From positions 124,001 to 188,000 of the forward strand of contig NZ_JAEQNA010000008.1 of NCBI RefSeq assembly GCF_016722895.1: 64,000 nucleotides of DNA, in the 5' to 3' direction. Source of the stretch: Ramlibacter aurantiacus (GTDB taxonomy: Bacteria > Pseudomonadota > Gammaproteobacteria > Burkholderiales > Burkholderiaceae_C). The notes beneath the pieces are model-generated. The model saw nothing but the letters and a program-made list of their open reading frames with translations, was not told the origin of the DNA and searched no databases. The position numbers and the translations under genes were made by a program. This document shows, one piece after another, positions 27,086 to 35,414 of the stretch (position 1 is the first letter of the stretch; each line of letters starts with the position of its first letter).

Positions 27086-28197
27086 CTGACCTGGTTGATC
27101 AGGGCTGCGCCCTGTGTCACCACGCGCTCGCCGGGTTTGAGCCCGTCAACGACCGAGACGGTGGACCCATCCACCGCGGTGGCACGAATTGGGCGGGGTG
27201 CAAACTGCTCGGCCCCGGTATGGACCCACACCATGTCCTGGTTGCTGGGGCTCTTGACAACGGCCGCCGCCGGCACGGGCACACCCTTGACCATCGTTTT
27301 CGTCTGCACCAGCACCTTGACGGGCTGGTTGACCGCCAGCGGAACGGCCTGGGAACCGCTGGTTCGGAACTGCAGCGGGATGGCACCTTCGCGTTGGGTG
27401 CGCCCTGCGCCCATGAATCGAAGCGGCACGCTCACGCCCGGCGTCGGTGTCGCGCTGGCGGTGCCGATGTTGGACAGCAGCTCCACGTCGAATGCCAGCG
27501 CCTCGACGATGAGCCTGTTCGGATCCACGATCTCGAACAGGACTTCGCGCGCATCGACGACCTGGCCAGCCACCACATTGGTGGCCGCGATCACGCCGTC
27601 GACAGGCGCTGTCAAGCGTTCGACCGCAGCCAGGGATCCGCCCACCGCGGCCGCGCGCTGCTGAAGGCTTTGCACATCGGCCTGCGCCGCCTCGATTTCC
27701 TTCTGTGGGACGGTTCCCTCGAGCTGCGCGAGGCGGGCGGCGCGTCGGCGCGCCAGATCGAGCTGCGAACGCAGTTCGGCGGTCTGAGCCTGCTGGTTAG
27801 CGCGCTCGATCGCCGAAGCCGACGAGCGCACAACGGCCAGCGTTTCGCCTTTTCGAACGGCTTGTCCGAGCTGCGGCAGCCCGCGTGGGCCTGCCTCGAC
27901 CCGGCCGGCCTGGGTCGGCTGGACGCGGCCACCGGCATTGGCGTCCATCAGGACGCGGCCTGTGAGCTCGACGGTCTGTGGCGTAAGCTTCTCTTCGGTC
28001 ACCAGGGTGCGCACCTCCAGCTGGCGCTGTGAGTTCTTCGGCAGGAACACGCTGCCATCCGGCTGCCGCTTGGGGGAGTTGCTGGTCGCGGCCGGCGCGG
28101 CCTCGCCGTGGTTGTGGTCAGCGCCGGCGAACGAGGGAAGTGCGATCGCTCCTGCCAGGAGCGCGCATCCGGCCAGGGTGAGCAGGCGGTTTTTCAT
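27082..28197 (-). CDS. czcB: RND periplasmic adaptor (CzcB-like)
   Basis: A 371-residue membrane-fusion protein. It has a signal peptide, a short His-containing segment (AGADHNHGEAAP), a lipoyl/barrel-sandwich fold split by a long helical hairpin (about 130-195, ERANQQAQTAELRSQLDLA), and a C-terminal beta-barrel region. It connects CzcA with the outer-membrane channel and may hand over metal. It overlaps both neighbours by 4 bp. Confidence 0.92.
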   Translation of the reverse strand: MKNRLLTLAGCALLAGAIALPSFAGADHNHGEAAPAATSNSPKRQPDGSVFLPKNSQRQLEVRTLVTEEKLTPQTVELTGRVLMDANAGGRVQPTQAGRVEAGPRGLPQLGQAVRKGETLAVVRSSASAIERANQQAQTAELRSQLDLARRRAARLAQLEGTVPQKEIEAAQADVQSLQQRAAAVGGSLAAVERLTAPVDGVIAATNVVAGQVVDAREVLFEIVDPNRLIVEALAFDVELLSNIGTASATPTPGVSVPLRFMGAGRTQREGAIPLQFRTSGSQAVPLAVNQPVKVLVQTKTMVKGVPVPAAAVVKSPSNQDMVWVHTGAEQFAPRPIRATAVDGSTVSVVDGLKPGERVVTQGAALINQVR

Positions 28198-28778
28198 TGA
28201 ACGTCCTTTCGCGCGCTGCGTGCAGTGCGCTTGCGCATGGCGATGGCGACGACGGTGAGAAGGGCAAGTGCGGCCAGTCCAGCGGCGGCAAGCACGCCCC
28301 AGCGCTGCCAGGGGGTGGCTGACTCTTCCTCATGCGCATGGCTATCTGCGATGTCGAGCTCGCCCGCGAGCAGATCGGTATCAGTGCCGGAGGTCACCGT
28401 GAACGAGAAGGGCACATGTCCGGGCTTGGACAACGCGTCGAGCTTGATGATGTAGGTGCCGTCAGCTTGAGGCGCAGCGACGCCCTTCGCCTCGCCGGAC
28501 TCAAACTCCAGCTTGGCGTCCACCACCGGTTCATTGGTTGCGTACCGGTCCAGGTAAATAGTCAGCTGGCCGTTTTCGGCGATGCCGACCAGTTCGAAGA
28601 GGTCCGAATGCGCTTCAAAGCGCGGGCTGGCGGTTCCTTGCTCGCCAGCCGCTTCGTTTCCGTGGTCATGGCCTTCGTCGGCAAGCACCGGAAACGTGAT
28701 GTGAAAGTAGAGCGCCGCCGCAAAAAGCGCCTGGAGCAGCAAGTGCCGCCAGACGGGGCGCACGTGTTTTCTTGTCAT
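28194..28778 (-). CDS. Single-pass periplasmic protein of czc operons
   Basis: A 194-residue protein: an N-terminal hydrophobic signal or anchor, a His-rich start of the mature part (DEGHDHGNEA), a beta-rich Ig-like domain (about 55-140, LTIYLDRYATNEPVVDAKLE), another His/acidic patch (DSHAHEEESA), and a C-terminal membrane helix with a basic end. It lies between czcC and czcB with 4-bp overlaps on both sides, so it is produced with them. Function is unknown; the two His clusters suggest a metal-gathering or sensing role. Confidence 0.8.
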   Translation of the reverse strand: MTRKHVRPVWRHLLLQALFAAALYFHITFPVLADEGHDHGNEAAGEQGTASPRFEAHSDLFELVGIAENGQLTIYLDRYATNEPVVDAKLEFESGEAKGVAAPQADGTYIIKLDALSKPGHVPFSFTVTSGTDTDLLAGELDIADSHAHEEESATPWQRWGVLAAAGLAALALLTVVAIAMRKRTARSARKDVQ

Positions 28779-29977
28779 TGAACGGATCCGTTGGATTGAT
28801 TGAGTCGGGTGATGGCGCGGCGTGCCTCAAGGGCAGCCTTGGCGCGTGCGAGTTCGGCTTCGAAGCGCTCAGCGTCCGCGCGTAGCCGGGTTGGCAGGTC
28901 GCTCTCACCGAGGCGGTGTGAAGTGGCGACGAGCTCCTGGGCCTCTCGTGCAAGCCGCTCGCGCTCAAGAGCGAGTTGGTGCGCCCGCTGAGCGGCAGCA
29001 AGCTCGGCATTGGCAGCTTGGCGATCTGCCTCAACCAGCCGCCGTGCAGCATCCAGCTCGGCCTCAGCCGCATCCAGTTCGGCCCGCGCTGCGGCGATCC
29101 GTGCGCCGTTGCGGATATCCCCGCCAAATGGAATGCGAAGTGAGACTTGGATTGCGTTCTCGTCCGCAGCCCCGGGCCCTGGACGCTCCCGAACGATGCC
29201 GACGCCGACCTCCATCGGATCGCGCCGGTCAGCGTCTGCGACTCGAAGACCTGCCCGCGCCGCATTCCACTGGGCCTCGGCCGCCGAAACGAGCGGGTGT
29301 GTTGTCGCTGGGACAGGAGCCTCGGGCAAGGCCGCAACCTGGCCCAACCCGGTAAGTCCTTGCCAGCTCGACATTGCCCGAGCCAAGGCTCCTTCGGCCA
29401 CGACTCGCATGGCTTCGGCCTCTCGCACTGCACCTTGGGCGCGAAGGAGGTCGATGCGTGCGGTGTCACCCGCGCGCACGCGCCGTTCGACGTCAGCGGC
29501 CAGGGCCGCCGCTTCCGCCAACTTGCGCTCGGCCGCATCGCGCTCGACCTGCGCGAGCGCCACCGCGGCCGCAAGCTCGCGAGCCTCGGCAGCCAGCTTT
29601 AGCTTTGTGGCGTCAATCTGGGTGGCCAGGAGTTGCCGGTCCGCATCGATCTGGAAGTTCGTCGCCGTTCTCAGGCGCGGCTGCCAGAGTGGCGCGGAGA
29701 TTTCCGCCTCCGTTTCCCGAGCACCGCTCGCTTGCCCGCGACCAGCCCGATGCGATAGTGACAGCGCTGGCGGCCCGGCCAAAAATGCGCCCGCCGCGCG
29801 AGCCCTGGCGTTCAGCTCGGCCTGACGGCTTAACAATGAGCGAGCTTGGGGGCTCAGCTCCCAGGCGGCTTCAACCGCTTCTCTGAGGGTCGGTTGCGGC
29901 TGCGCCCAGACCGAGCAGGCGAGCGCAAACATTCCAAACAGCACGGCCTGCCGCGGCCGCGGAAAAGACAAAAACAT
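28775..29977 (-). CDS. czcC: TolC-family outer-membrane channel (CzcC-like)
   Basis: A 400-residue outer-membrane efflux protein with a signal peptide (cleaved after VWAQ) and two long Ala/Glu/Arg-rich helical repeats (about 60-210 and 250-395), the pattern of TolC-type tunnels. It is the first structural gene of the RND system, 85 bases after the czcI-like gene. It completes the CzcCBA trans-envelope pump. Confidence 0.9.
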   Translation of the reverse strand: MFLSFPRPRQAVLFGMFALACSVWAQPQPTLREAVEAAWELSPQARSLLSRQAELNARARAAGAFLAGPPALSLSHRAGRGQASGARETEAEISAPLWQPRLRTATNFQIDADRQLLATQIDATKLKLAAEARELAAAVALAQVERDAAERKLAEAAALAADVERRVRAGDTARIDLLRAQGAVREAEAMRVVAEGALARAMSSWQGLTGLGQVAALPEAPVPATTHPLVSAAEAQWNAARAGLRVADADRRDPMEVGVGIVRERPGPGAADENAIQVSLRIPFGGDIRNGARIAAARAELDAAEAELDAARRLVEADRQAANAELAAAQRAHQLALERERLAREAQELVATSHRLGESDLPTRLRADAERFEAELARAKAALEARRAITRLNQSNGSVQ

Positions 29978-30062
29978 CGAGTTCTCCGAGAGTCGAAAAG
30001 GGACGACTTCGGCGAACCGCGAGAACGGGACTAAAAGGGGAAGGGTGTGTCGCGGCCCGCCG

Positions 30063-30419
30063 TCAGGCGGCGAGCCATTTCGGGCGTTCCACTCGTGCCG
30101 AGAGTTGGAACAGGGCCGACGCCGGCCCGGAAGTCAGGTTGATCTGACTGGATACTTGCGCCGTGAACTCCGGTGCAGCATGGCCCATCAGATGGTGTAG
30201 ACCGTGGCAGGCGTGGGCTGCGCCACAGCAGGCGTCGGAGAACTGCTTCCCGTCTTCAATTTCGACGTTCGACACATCAAGGGCGATCGCACGGTCGGAT
30301 CCCGAGGTCTGCGCGTGCGCAGTAGCTGTCGCAAGCTCATCGTGGCAAACGTGCACGGCCGCCCAGCTCATTTGCAGAGGCAGCACGAATGCGAGCAGCA
30401 ATAACAACCAGCGTCTCAT
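30063..30419 (-). CDS. czcI: CzcI-like small secreted protein
   Basis: A 118-residue exported protein. The N-terminus (MRRWLLLLLAFVLPLQMSWA) is a signal peptide very like that of CzcI, followed by CHDE and later DACCGAAHACHGLHHLMGH, a dense Cys/His cluster. The end, ERPKWLAA, matches the family's C-terminal RP motif. CzcI in Cupriavidus precedes czcCBA and modulates the system. It is first in the ten-gene operon 30419-20999. Related small proteins head three other operons in this window. Confidence 0.82.
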   Translation of the reverse strand: MRRWLLLLLAFVLPLQMSWAAVHVCHDELATATAHAQTSGSDRAIALDVSNVEIEDGKQFSDACCGAAHACHGLHHLMGHAAPEFTAQVSSQINLTSGPASALFQLSARVERPKWLAA

Positions 30420-30582
30420 AGGCTGCGCGATCCTACCATCTACCGGATATACAGACCCCGCGGATGGGCAGCCTTTGGATGCTTTAGTCCCCCCACGAGG
30501 TCAGGCCCGGCAAGCTATTGCAGGGTTTCCAGCCGGCTGCGCCCCGTGCAAGGCGTAGCACGGCCACAGGCGTCACCGCTGC

Positions 30583-30831
30583 CTAGGCGGCCGAGCGCGG
30601 ACCGAACATGATGATCCCCATGCCGACGAGGCTGACCGCGACACCGATGAAGTCAGTGACTGGTTGGCCCAATGCCATCGACGAACCAAAGTTCAGAGCG
30701 GCCACTCCAATGTAGACGCCTCCGTACGCGGCGTATACCCGGCCGGCTGCGGTGGGATGCATGGAACGCAGCCAGGAAAAAAGCGCCAAGCTCAGTGCAG
30801 CAGAAAGCAAGTTGTGATGTGCAGCCGGGGC
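30583..30831 (-). pseudogene. YnfA/UPF0060 membrane protein, 5'-truncated
   Basis: The minus strand encodes the last two-thirds of a YnfA-type small membrane protein (LSAALSLALFSWLRSMHPTA, then GRVYAAYGGVYIGVA, then DFIGVAVSLVGMGIIMFGP). The conserved first helix of the family is missing; upstream of about 30831 the sequence is unrelated. An internal ATG could start a 75-residue fragment, but a working protein is unlikely. Confidence 0.75.
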
Positions 30832-30955
30832 ACTGGTTGACCAATGGCAAGCGGTATCCAGTGCATCCTGTCACGCCAAATCCGGGCAGCAAGCTTCGCC
30901 CTCTCCGCTCCGTGCGAGCCATACTGAGGCCTCGTCACCCTGGAACGCATGAGAC

Positions 30956-32674
30956 ATGCCTGAATCAGTTTCCGAACCCTCGGGATCCCTCGCGCCGAAG
31001 GCATTCGGCGGCGGCTCCGGTGCCTGCTTTTGCACGACCCTTGACGAACAGCAGTTGGGGGCGGCGGCTGTCGAAGTGCTTGGCGACACCCAGCTTGCCC
31101 AGGCGGTGCGGTCCCGCTGGTCCAGCGCTTTCGCAAGCTGGCCCGTTTTCGTGTCGCTTGCCGATTGGCGCCGCATGTCCAGGGCGGTTGAGGCCGTCGA
31201 GCAAGTTGTCGCCCTGCCGGGCTGGAAAGAGGAGGCCTTGCGGCACGCTCCCTCAATCGCCAGGCATCCACCGCAAGGCGCCGCCGGGGCTTTCTTCGGC
31301 TTCGACTTCCACGTGGACCAGGAAAGCGTCGGGCTGATTGAGATCAACACCAACGCCGGAGGCGCCTTGGTGAACACCTTGCTCGCACGGGCCCAGCGCA
31401 GCTGTTGTGCGTTCATCCAGCGCCTGCACCCCGGCGGGGCCGAGGCAAACGCCTTCGAGACGGCCATGGTGGAGATGTTCCGGACCGAGTGGCGCCTTTC
31501 CAAGGGTCAACAGCCGCTGCGGACGATCGCAATCATCGACGAATCCCCTGAGTCGCAGTACCTCTATCCGGAGTTCCTGTTGCTGCAGCGCTTGCTGGAG
31601 CGCCACCAGATCCGCGCCATGATTGCCGATCCGGGCCAGCTCTCGTTCGAGTCCGGCACCTTGCGATGCGACGGCACCGCAGTCGATCTCGTCTACAACC
31701 GCCTGACCGACTTCTACCTCGAGGATCCAAAATGCGCGGCGCTGCGCGCGGCCTACCTGGAAGATGGGGTGGTAGTCACACCGCATCCACAGGCCCATGC
31801 TCTCTACGCCGATAAACGGCGGCTGGCAACGCTGTGCAACGACACGACCCTGGAGCAGTTGGGTGTTCCGGCTCACACGCGTGCGCTGCTGCGGGAAGCC
31901 GTTCCCTGGACCACGGTCGTCACGGCGCAGAACGCGGATGAACTGTGGAGCCAACGGCGTGACCTGTTCTTCAAGCCCTTCTCGGGCTTCGGCAGTCGCG
32001 GCGCCTATCGTGGGGACAAGGTGACCAAGCGCGTGTGGGCGGAGATCGCCACCGGCGGATACGTGGCCCAAAGGGCCATTGCTCCCGGTACACGGCTTGT
32101 CTCCGCCGCCGTCGGCCACGCACCGCTCAAGTTCGACCTGCGCCTCTATGCGTATCGCGGTGTGGTGCAGTGGACGGCCGCTCGCCTGTACCAAGGGCAG
32201 ACCACCAACTTTCGCACCTCAGGCGGCGGCTTTGCCCCGGTCTACACGTTGCCGCCGGGCGAGAGCGGCTTGCACTGTGGGAGCAGCCTTCGGCAGGGCC
32301 ATGCGTCCTTCGTGTTCCTGGTCGACGACGCAGGGCAGATTCACCCGCTTCCGCACGAGCTGTATGTGGCGCTCGCCCGTGGTGAGGCACTCAGCCCCAC
32401 ACTGGCCGGCCAACGCTTCCGGATCGCGGACTGGTACGTTCGCGTCGATGGGCAGACACCGCACGAGATCGTCAGCGAGTGGTACGGCTGGGTTCAGTTC
32501 GACGCGTCAGGGAAGTTCGATGCGACCGGAACGCGCCCCCGCGATGCGGCCCGGGACATCATGCCCGGTAATGTGGATACGTCGGCCCTGCCGACGCGTG
32601 AAGAGCGTTCGGCGATGTGCCAGTCCGTGTTCGGACCACCGCGGGGCGTGGGGCATGCGCGAATTGAGTCGTAG
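30956..32674 (+). CDS. Orphan ATP-grasp-like enzyme
   Basis: A 572-residue cytosolic protein of no named family recognised here. Two stretches suggest an ATP-grasp fold: GLIEINTNAGG (about 125-135), the metal/ATP-binding E-x-N pattern, and LFFKPFSGFGSRGAYRG (about 336-352), a Lys plus Gly-rich loop like those that hold ATP. ATP-grasp enzymes join a carboxylate to an amine or thiol, so a peptide- or thiol-conjugate synthetase is possible. The C-terminus contains SGLHCGSSLRQGHASF. It stands alone on the plus strand between minus-strand operons. Confidence 0.7.
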   Translation: MPESVSEPSGSLAPKAFGGGSGACFCTTLDEQQLGAAAVEVLGDTQLAQAVRSRWSSAFASWPVFVSLADWRRMSRAVEAVEQVVALPGWKEEALRHAPSIARHPPQGAAGAFFGFDFHVDQESVGLIEINTNAGGALVNTLLARAQRSCCAFIQRLHPGGAEANAFETAMVEMFRTEWRLSKGQQPLRTIAIIDESPESQYLYPEFLLLQRLLERHQIRAMIADPGQLSFESGTLRCDGTAVDLVYNRLTDFYLEDPKCAALRAAYLEDGVVVTPHPQAHALYADKRRLATLCNDTTLEQLGVPAHTRALLREAVPWTTVVTAQNADELWSQRRDLFFKPFSGFGSRGAYRGDKVTKRVWAEIATGGYVAQRAIAPGTRLVSAAVGHAPLKFDLRLYAYRGVVQWTAARLYQGQTTNFRTSGGGFAPVYTLPPGESGLHCGSSLRQGHASFVFLVDDAGQIHPLPHELYVALARGEALSPTLAGQRFRIADWYVRVDGQTPHEIVSEWYGWVQFDASGKFDATGTRPRDAARDIMPGNVDTSALPTREERSAMCQSVFGPPRGVGHARIES

Positions 32675-32852
32675 CCGCCTACAGCCCCGAAATAGCTGCA
32701 GGCGACAAAGTGCGCGGCAGTATCTCGGGCTAGCGAGCTGAAGACACCGGCGCCTGACAGTACCCACTGCCAGGGCCGATCTTCCCAGCGGGGCGCTACG
32801 GAGGTGGTTCTCGCTCCCCGGCAACACTTCCAACACTTCCGTTAGATGCCCC

Positions 32853-32972
32853 TCAGCACGTCCAGCCCCCCATCATGGTGAAGTGCATTCCGGCCATGCC
32901 GGCCATGGCCAGTAGAGAGACTGCGCCGACGGCGGCCAGCACGCCAACCGCTACTTTCGAAATCGTACTCAT
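32853..32972 (-). CDS. 39-residue Met-rich membrane peptide
   Basis: A short gene with ATG at 32972 and TGA at 32853-32855, starting 3 bases after the BNR-protein stop. It has one hydrophobic helix (VAVGVLAAVGAVSLLAMAG) and then a Met/His-rich end (MAGMHFTMMGGWTC) with one Cys. The spacing and order fit the last gene of the 34641-32853 operon. Met and Cys at a membrane surface suit Cu(I) binding. No family was recognised. Confidence 0.55.
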   Translation of the reverse strand: MSTISKVAVGVLAAVGAVSLLAMAGMAGMHFTMMGGWTC

Positions 32973-32975
32973 GCC

Positions 32976-33905
32976 TCAGTCCTTCTTTCGAGAAACAGCC
33001 GTGGCGGCAGTTTCGCCTTCGTTCGCGACGCGAGTCCAGGTCCCGCCCCCGTCTGCGCTGACGAACACGCTCTTCTTGAAGGTAGCAACTGCCATTTCCT
33101 GCGTGCGCGCCGGGTTTTGGGCGATGTAGCTCACCGCGTCTTCGCCCATCGCAGGGAGAACGACACGGCGCGGCTTAGCTCCCTCCTGCAGGGGCAGTGC
33201 AGTAAGCGTAGGCCGACCTTCGAAGCCGCTCCACCAGAGTTCTTTGCCGTCCAGCGTGAACGCGGCGGCCAACGCGCGCTGGCCGGTGGCAAGAGGCTTG
33301 AAGCTCGCACCCGCATCCTTGGACAGATAAAGGCCCTGTTCGGTCGCTGCAGCCAGTGTGGAAGCGTCGGTGGGATGCACCGCCAGCGCGAGAGGTCGTC
33401 CAACGAGTCCCCGCGCCTCGGCGCGCTCCCACTTGAGACCGTCATTCATGGTGAAGTAGATGCCTGCCGTGCGCATGCGCGAGTTCGGCTGCGGATTGAC
33501 CACGTAGACGGCGTTGGTGCCGTGGCTGGCAGCCATTGTGTGGAAGTCGGACTCTCCTTCCAAACCCAACTGCTTCCAGCTTGCTCCGCCATCCGTGCTC
33601 TTGATGAGTCCGAAGGGATTCTTCAGCCCTGAACCTGGCGCAGGGTGCCCCGAGCTATAGAGCGCGCTCTTGGTACCGGCAAAACCCATGTAGTCATGTT
33701 CCGGCCCCGACGCTTTGCTCCACTGCCCCGAACTGAAGACGGCCAAGCCATGATGGCTGGGCACCATCAGCTTGGAGCCGTCCGCGCTGTAGGTCAGCCC
33801 GTGCACGTGGGTGAGCGACACACTGGCCGCAGCGCTGACGCTCCACCAAGCCATCGGGGCCACGGCGACCGCGAACGCTACTGCGTAGAAGGTCTTGCGA
33901 TTCAT
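32976..33905 (-). CDS. BNR/Asp-box repeat secreted protein (F510_1955-type)
   Basis: A 309-residue exported protein with a signal peptide (to about 27). Asp-box (BNR) motifs recur: STDGGASWKQL, SKDAGASFKPL and SADGGGTWTRV, which mark blades of a beta-propeller. The N-terminal HVHGLTYSADG pattern is that of a glycosylhydrolase-like family commonly annotated in metal islands. Catalytic glycosidase residues were not identified, so enzymatic function is doubtful. Its start overlaps the small membrane-protein gene by 4 bp. Confidence 0.82.
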   Translation of the reverse strand: MNRKTFYAVAFAVAVAPMAWWSVSAAASVSLTHVHGLTYSADGSKLMVPSHHGLAVFSSGQWSKASGPEHDYMGFAGTKSALYSSGHPAPGSGLKNPFGLIKSTDGGASWKQLGLEGESDFHTMAASHGTNAVYVVNPQPNSRMRTAGIYFTMNDGLKWERAEARGLVGRPLALAVHPTDASTLAAATEQGLYLSKDAGASFKPLATGQRALAAAFTLDGKELWWSGFEGRPTLTALPLQEGAKPRRVVLPAMGEDAVSYIAQNPARTQEMAVATFKKSVFVSADGGGTWTRVANEGETAATAVSRKKD

Positions 33906-34165
33906 GTGGACTCCTTGGCGAGTTGGACCGGCTCAGCTGCCGGCGGCGTTGCGCTTTCGGGCTTGGCTGCGCACTGGCTTTCCTTGGAACCGGAATGCAT
34001 CATTTTCATCATCACGAGCATCGAGATCGGGCACAACAGCGCGGCCAACACGGGAAGGCTGGCGACGATCCCGACCCGGGCCTCCTCAAACGTGAGGTAC
34101 GCAAACCCAGCCGCTGCGGCCATCACCGCAGCCACCGACAGCATCACTTTCAAATTGCACTTCAT
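33902..34165 (-). CDS. Small two-helix membrane protein
   Basis: An 87-residue protein with two hydrophobic helices (about 6-25 and 33-55) and a Met-rich end to the second (PISMLVMMKMMHSG), then a hydrophilic Ala/Pro/Glu tail. It resembles small proteins found with copper genes but no name could be assigned with confidence. It is coupled by a 4-bp overlap to the BNR protein. Confidence 0.7.
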   Translation of the reverse strand: MKCNLKVMLSVAAVMAAAAGFAYLTFEEARVGIVASLPVLAALLCPISMLVMMKMMHSGSKESQCAAKPESATPPAAEPVQLAKEST

Positions 34166-34287
34166 CTATAGCTCCAATTTCTACGGGTACCGCGCGCACG
34201 GCGATTCGAACTCGCGCTGCGTCGGCAAACAAAGAGGGGAAGAAAAGGGGGAGTCGGGCCGCACAGCTGAAACGCTGCCGGCGCGGC

Positions 34288-34641
34288 TCAAGGCAGAATA
34301 GATCGAGGTGGCCTGTCCGGGCCGCCGGTCAGGAACACAGTGGCGCAGGCACCCGGAGCGACGACAACGCCCGCAGACGCGCCAACGGAAAGCGAGTCGG
34401 GCAGGAAAGGCGGCAAGGCCGCGGCAGTACAGCCGGCACTCGCAAGAGTGCCGCAGCCCTGCATTGCGGTGTACTGCTGGTCAACGTGGCTGGTCTCATC
34501 GATCACGCCTGCAGCCTCAGGCTGGCTAACGTGCTGCACCTGCTGCTCGCCGGAACATGCAAACACATCAGCCCAGGCGCCCTGGACTGAAAGCCCGGCT
34601 AGCAAAAGGGATAGCAATGCAATGCGAAGCAGACGAGCCAT
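34288..34641 (-). CDS. CzcI-like small secreted Cys protein heading the 34.6-32.9 kb operon
   Basis: A 117-residue exported protein from ATG 34641 (MARLLRIALL); the open extension to 34869 is not needed. After the signal peptide (to about AWA) it has FACSGEQQVQHV, then QGCGTLASAGCTAA, and ends DRPPRSILP, the RPP motif also seen in CzcI-type proteins. It is followed after 122 bases by the small membrane-protein gene. A periplasmic metal-sensing or buffering role is inferred by analogy with CzcI. Confidence 0.65.
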   Translation of the reverse strand: MARLLRIALLSLLLAGLSVQGAWADVFACSGEQQVQHVSQPEAAGVIDETSHVDQQYTAMQGCGTLASAGCTAAALPPFLPDSLSVGASAGVVVAPGACATVFLTGGPDRPPRSILP

Positions 34642-34883
34642 GTTGCTGGGTTGGACGAGGCGGCGCTGAGAAAGTTCGATTTTTGCATCCTGCTTCCCTT
34701 CTGTCAGGCCGGGCCCGGCAAGATCCCACGGGAGTGGCGCCAAAGCTCTGACGCCGGCCTCGGGCACTGCAGTGAAGGTGTACGAGCTGATATGTGTCGC
34801 CTGTTGGGTTCGATACTGCAGCCGCCGATCTCGGCGGAGCAGGCCACATCCCGGCGTTGAACCCCGCACGAGCCGCTGAGTTG

Positions 34884-35414
34884 ATGGAGTACCCAGTGAC
34901 AGACGCTTCGCACACCGTTAAACCCGCACGCCAGGCTCGCGAGCCAAAAAACGGAATCACCTACTGGCCAGAGTTCAACGTCGCGCTGTTCGCCGTGCTG
35001 CTGAACTGGCCGTGGGAGTTCATGCAAGTTCCCTTGTATGAGGGCATGCCTGGCGCCCAGCACTGGCAAGGCATCAAAGTCTGCACCCAGGCGACCTTCG
35101 GAGATGCGGTCATCATGCTCGCGGCTTACTCGGCCGTAGCGATGGGGTCTGGACGCTACTGGCTCCTCCAGCCCACTCCTGTGCGGCTCCTGGCCTTTGT
35201 CGCATTGGGACTGGCAGTGACTGCTGTCATCGAAACCCTGGCACTGTCTGGCACGTGGTTCGTTCAATGGACGTACTCGGATGAGATGCCCCGCGTCCCA
35301 CTTCTCGGCATCGGACTCGCACCCTTTTTGCAGTGGATCCTCATTCCGCTTCTCGTGATCTGGTTCTGCAGACGGCAAATCGGCGACGCGTTCCAGCACA
35401 CCGTCAAAGACTGA
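34884..35414 (+). CDS. Multi-pass membrane protein of unknown function
   Basis: A 176-residue protein from ATG 34884 (MEYPVTDASH); a GTG at 34794 is also open. Four or five hydrophobic helices cover most of residues 25-165, with conserved-looking aromatic pairs (LLNWPWEFMQVPLYEG, GTWFVQWTYSDEMPRVP). The NWPWEF...PLYE pattern is typical of an uncharacterised membrane family. It is divergent from the CzcI-like gene at 34641 and its last 11 bases overlap the dsbD 3' end on the other strand. Confidence 0.7.
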   Translation: MEYPVTDASHTVKPARQAREPKNGITYWPEFNVALFAVLLNWPWEFMQVPLYEGMPGAQHWQGIKVCTQATFGDAVIMLAAYSAVAMGSGRYWLLQPTPVRLLAFVALGLAVTAVIETLALSGTWFVQWTYSDEMPRVPLLGIGLAPFLQWILIPLLVIWFCRRQIGDAFQHTVKD

